From Aliigemmobacter aestuarii (GTDB lineage Bacteria > Pseudomonadota > Alphaproteobacteria > Rhodobacterales > Rhodobacteraceae), in contig NZ_SSND01000008.1 of assembly GCF_004799285.1 (NCBI RefSeq), forward strand, positions 1-43,134: a stretch of 43,134 nucleotides of DNA, given 5' to 3'. Below are positions 41,059 to 43,134 of the stretch, one piece after another; position 1 is the stretch's first letter, and each line of letters opens with the position of its first letter. The translations under genes and the position numbers were made by a program. Below the pieces are notes generated by a model, which was not told where the DNA came from, ran no database searches, and was given only the letters and a program-made list of their open reading frames with translations.

Positions 41059-41912
41059 CCATCGAGGCAATCACGGGACGGTATCTGACCGTCACCATCG
41101 GCGGCACCCCGCGCCGGATCTATTTTGAAGAGGCGGGGCAGGGCCGGCCGGTTCTGTGCCTGCATACGGCGGGGGCCGATACACGCCAATGGCGGCACCT
41201 GATGAACGACGCAGGCGTGACGGCGAACCATCGCCTGATTGCCTTTGACATGCCGTGGCACGGCAAATCGCTGCCGCCCGAGGGGTTCGAGACCCAGGAA
41301 TACCTGCTGACGACCGAGGCCTATATCGAAACCGTTCTGGCCGTGATCGACGGGCTGGGGCTGGACCGTCCCATCCTCGCGGGCTGTTCCATGGGCGGGC
41401 GTATCGCCCTGCAGCTGGCCGCGCTCCAGGCCCATAAGTTCAGCGGGTTCATTGCCATCGAGGCGTCGGACTTCCAGCCCGCCTGGTATGACATCGACTG
41501 GTTTCATCGCCCCGATGCCCATGGCGGCGAAATGGGGGCGGCGCTGGTTTCGGCCAATATCTCGCCCTATGCGCCAAAGGCGGAACGCTGGAATACGCTT
41601 TGGATGTTCATGCAAAGCGGTCCGGGCGTGTTCCGGGGGGATCTGAGCTTTTACACCCGCGATGACAGCTTGATCGGCCGCCTGTCGCGGATTGACACCG
41701 GCAAGACGCCTGTACACCTTCTGGTCGGGGCCTATGATCTGACCTGCACGCCCGAAGATGCCGCTCGAACGGCGCAGGCGATTCCGGGCGCGACCTTGGC
41801 GGTGATGGAGGAGCTTGGCCATTTCCCGATGAGCGAACACCCCGAAGGTTTCCGCCCCTACTTTGTCGCCGCCCTGGAAAAGATGGATCCGGCGCAGGCC
41901 GCCGCGGCCTGA
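41055..41912 (+). CDS. Alpha/beta hydrolase, possible 3-oxoadipate enol-lactonase
   Basis: The 285-residue protein has the alpha/beta-hydrolase core: CLHTAGADTRQW (oxyanion loop), AGCSMGG (nucleophile S112), VGAYDLTC (acid D228) and LGHFPMSEHP (His 256). PcaD-type enol-lactonases have this size and fold, and the island lacks any other candidate for opening 3-oxoadipate enol-lactone. However, GCSMGG and the extended cap (ASDFQPAWYDIDWFH) also fit C-C-bond hydrolases and esterases. It is coupled to the SCP2-like gene and downstream of operator C, so co-regulation with catA is likely. Confidence 0.75.
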   Translation: MTIEAITGRYLTVTIGGTPRRIYFEEAGQGRPVLCLHTAGADTRQWRHLMNDAGVTANHRLIAFDMPWHGKSLPPEGFETQEYLLTTEAYIETVLAVIDGLGLDRPILAGCSMGGRIALQLAALQAHKFSGFIAIEASDFQPAWYDIDWFHRPDAHGGEMGAALVSANISPYAPKAERWNTLWMFMQSGPGVFRGDLSFYTRDDSLIGRLSRIDTGKTPVHLLVGAYDLTCTPEDAARTAQAIPGATLAVMEELGHFPMSEHPEGFRPYFVAALEKMDPAQAAAA

Positions 41913-41939
41913 TCCGCCATTGCACGAGGAGGAGGAGCC

Positions 41940-42092
41940 ATGTGCAAGAACGCTGACCGACCCTGTCCGGGATGCAAGCGCCACGAGGCCGAAGAGGCGC
42001 ACTTGCGCTTCCTTACCGAAGAAGAGCGCCGCATGATCGAGCCAGGCGTCGCCACGCAACCACCGGTGCAGCCGTCCTGCATCCCGTCCTGA
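41940..42092 (+). CDS. 50-residue cysteine-containing small protein
   Basis: AGGAGGAGG lies 4-5 bases before ATG 41940, one of the strongest ribosome-binding sites in the window. The frame encodes 50 residues: MCKNADRPCPGCKRHEAEEA, a charged helix (HLRFLTEEERRMIEPG) and a Pro-rich end with a last Cys. The CPGC pair with Cys2 and Cys47 suggests metal binding or a thiol function. It is soluble and has no known family. It sits between the hydrolase and BKACE genes, transcribed with them, 27 bases after the hydrolase stop. The GC-rich context could give a chance frame, but the start signal and codon use argue for a gene. Confidence 0.6.
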   Translation: MCKNADRPCPGCKRHEAEEAHLRFLTEEERRMIEPGVATQPPVQPSCIPS

Positions 42093-42099
42093 CCCCTGA

Positions 42100-42132
42100 C
42101 CGCGCCCTTACGGTTCCCGACCGGGGGCGCGG
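42100..42132 (+). other. Hairpin before the BKACE gene
   Basis: CCGCGCCC (42100-42107) pairs with GGGCGCGG (42125-42132) across a 17-base loop. It lies 19 bases before the BKACE start and could protect the upstream mRNA or limit read-through. Confidence 0.4.
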
Positions 42133-42151
42133 ATGAAAACGGAACCCGCCC

Positions 42152-43012
42152 ATGTCCAATCCCTGCATCATCTGCGTGGCCATCACCGGCAGTCTGCCGA
42201 CCAAGGCCAACAATCCGGCTGTGCCGATCACCGTTTCGGAACAGGTGGAATCGACCCATGAGGCCTTTGAGGCCGGTGCCACCATCGTTCATGCCCATGT
42301 GCGCAATGACGATCAGACCCCGTCTTCGGATCCCGAGAAATTCGCGCGGCTGAAAGAGGGGCTGCAAAAGCATTGCCCCGGCATGATCATCCAGTTTTCG
42401 ACCGGTGGGCGGTCGGGCGCGGGACAGACGCGGGGCGGCATGCTGCCCTTGCGCCCCGACATGGCCTCGCTCTCGGTCGGGTCGAACAACTTCCCGACGC
42501 GGGTTTATGAAAACCCGCCGGATCTGGTGGAATGGCTGGCATCGGAAATGCTGGCCTATGGCGTCAAGCCCGAGATCGAGGCCTTTGACCTGAGCCATAT
42601 CCTGAAGGCCAAGGAGATGGCGGACCGGGGCCTGTTGGCCGGCACGCCCTATGTGCAATTCGTGATGGGTGTGAAGAATGCGATGCCGGTGGATCGCGAT
42701 GTCTTCGACTATTACATCCACACGGTGCAGCGCCTGTTTGGCAAGGATGCGCCATGGTGCGCGGCGGGAATCGGGCAGAACCAGCTGACGCTGAATGAAT
42801 GGGCGATTGCCGCCGGGGGCCATGCGCGCACCGGGCTGGAGGATAACGTGCGGCTGGACCGCGACCGCCTCGCCCCCAGCAACGCGGCGCTTGTCCGGCG
42901 CGTGGTCGAGATCTGTGAAAGGAACAGCCGGCCCGTCGCCACATGGCAAGAGGCGCGGCGCATTCTCGTCCTGCCGCAACCGGTGGACGCTCATGAAGGA
43001 GCCGCAGCATGA
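42152..43012 (+). CDS. BKACE-family beta-keto acid cleavage enzyme (DUF849)
   Basis: The 286-residue metal-dependent enzyme starts CIICVAITGSLPTKANNPAVP. It has the zinc motif ATIVHAHVRND (H47, H49), QFSTGGRSG, ASLSVGSNNFP, KPEIEAFDLSHI, PYVQFVMGV and a C-terminal GGHARTGLEDN, all hallmarks of BKACE proteins. They condense acetyl-CoA with a beta-keto acid, releasing acetoacetate and a new acyl-CoA. Here 3-oxoadipate would give succinyl-CoA and acetoacetate; that substrate is inferred from the benzoate genes. It overlaps the CoA-transferase start by ATGA. Other beta-keto acids are possible. Confidence 0.85.
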   Translation: MSNPCIICVAITGSLPTKANNPAVPITVSEQVESTHEAFEAGATIVHAHVRNDDQTPSSDPEKFARLKEGLQKHCPGMIIQFSTGGRSGAGQTRGGMLPLRPDMASLSVGSNNFPTRVYENPPDLVEWLASEMLAYGVKPEIEAFDLSHILKAKEMADRGLLAGTPYVQFVMGVKNAMPVDRDVFDYYIHTVQRLFGKDAPWCAAGIGQNQLTLNEWAIAAGGHARTGLEDNVRLDRDRLAPSNAALVRRVVEICERNSRPVATWQEARRILVLPQPVDAHEGAAA

Positions 43013-43134
43013 CGAAGGTTTATCCTGACGCGCAATCCGCGTTGGACGGTCTGCTGTTTGACGGCATGACCATTGCCGCGGGGGGTTTTGGCCTTTGCGG
43101 CATTCCCGAACTGCTGATCGCGGCGATCCGGGAT
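43009..43134 (+). CDS. scoA: 3-oxoacid CoA-transferase subunit A, SCOT-like (partial at window end)
   Basis: Only 42 residues are inside the window: MTKVYPDAQSALDGL, then DGMTIAAGGFGLCGIPELLIAAI. The GGFGLCGIPE stretch is typical of succinyl-CoA:acetoacetate CoA-transferase subunit A (ScoA), whereas PcaI usually reads GGFGTAGMPxELI. It would transfer CoA from succinyl-CoA to acetoacetate. Coupled by 4 bases to BKACE, it would use the acetoacetate that BKACE releases. The ScoA/PcaI choice rests on this short piece. Confidence 0.8.
   Translation, partial: MTKVYPDAQSALDGLLFDGMTIAAGGFGLCGIPELLIAAIRD

Noticed and set aside
1-43134. CRISPR arrays or complete insertion sequences
   Set aside because: No regularly spaced repeats and no intact transposase or paired terminal repeats were seen.

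Overview
The window looks like a high-GC alphaproteobacterial chromosome of the Rhodobacter/Paracoccus group. The support is the initiator tRNA fragment, the beta-hydroxyaspartate genes, the many ATGA-overlapping operons and strong codon-3 GC. It begins at what looks like the right edge of an integrated element: a 45-base 3' piece of tRNA-fMet (80-124) with the terminator that follows it. Next come about 400 bases without a convincing gene.

Region 1 (613-9288) is a plus-strand nitrogen-compound catabolic cluster: flavin reductase, Asp/Glu/hydantoin racemase, a GntR/FCD regulator, a polyamine-type ABC importer (potABCD-like) and two amidohydrolases. One amidohydrolase lacks the usual metal-binding HxH pair. 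A nested palindrome in front of the importer is a likely GntR operator. Region 2 (9390-18340) is mixed. It holds a decayed CobW-type GTPase gene and minus-strand genes that look like surface-glycan functions (two-domain glycosyltransferase, coiled-coil protein, ATP-grasp-like protein, methyltransferase). Between them sits a tripartite tricarboxylate (TTT) transporter whose TctA protein carries a TctB-like tail.

Region 3 (18530-43134, open at the right end) is the most interesting part and reads as one hippurate (N-benzoylglycine) utilisation island. A minus-strand operon encodes an M20 amidohydrolase of hippurate-hydrolase type followed by a TRAP transporter (DctP, DctQ, DctM). A MarR regulator is divergent from it. 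Then come the two branches expected after hippurate is split. The glycine branch is a glycine riboswitch followed by a DadA-like amino-acid dehydrogenase, beta-hydroxyaspartate dehydratase (bhcB) and aldolase (bhcC), then iminosuccinate reductase (bhcD). The benzoate branch is catB, benABCD, a five-gene branched-chain-amino-acid-type ABC importer, a LysR regulator, catA, an alpha/beta hydrolase that could be the enol-lactonase, a BKACE-family enzyme and the start of a succinyl-CoA:3-oxoacid CoA-transferase.

The two parts appear co-regulated. Copies of a 16-base palindrome, GGTATC-N4-GATACC, occur between hipO and marR (22727), before catB (28132, one base off in one arm) and twice between catA and the divergent plus-strand operon (40511, 40591). 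I found no further complete copy on reading the window.

Two departures from textbook pathways stand out. The glycine branch lacks the aminotransferase BhcA and the regulator BhcR, and has a DadA-like dehydrogenase under a glycine riboswitch instead. The lower benzoate branch shows BKACE plus a SCOT-like CoA-transferase where PcaIJ/PcaF would be expected. No CatC (muconolactone isomerase) is visible. Functions are read from sequence motifs and gene order; no database search was run.
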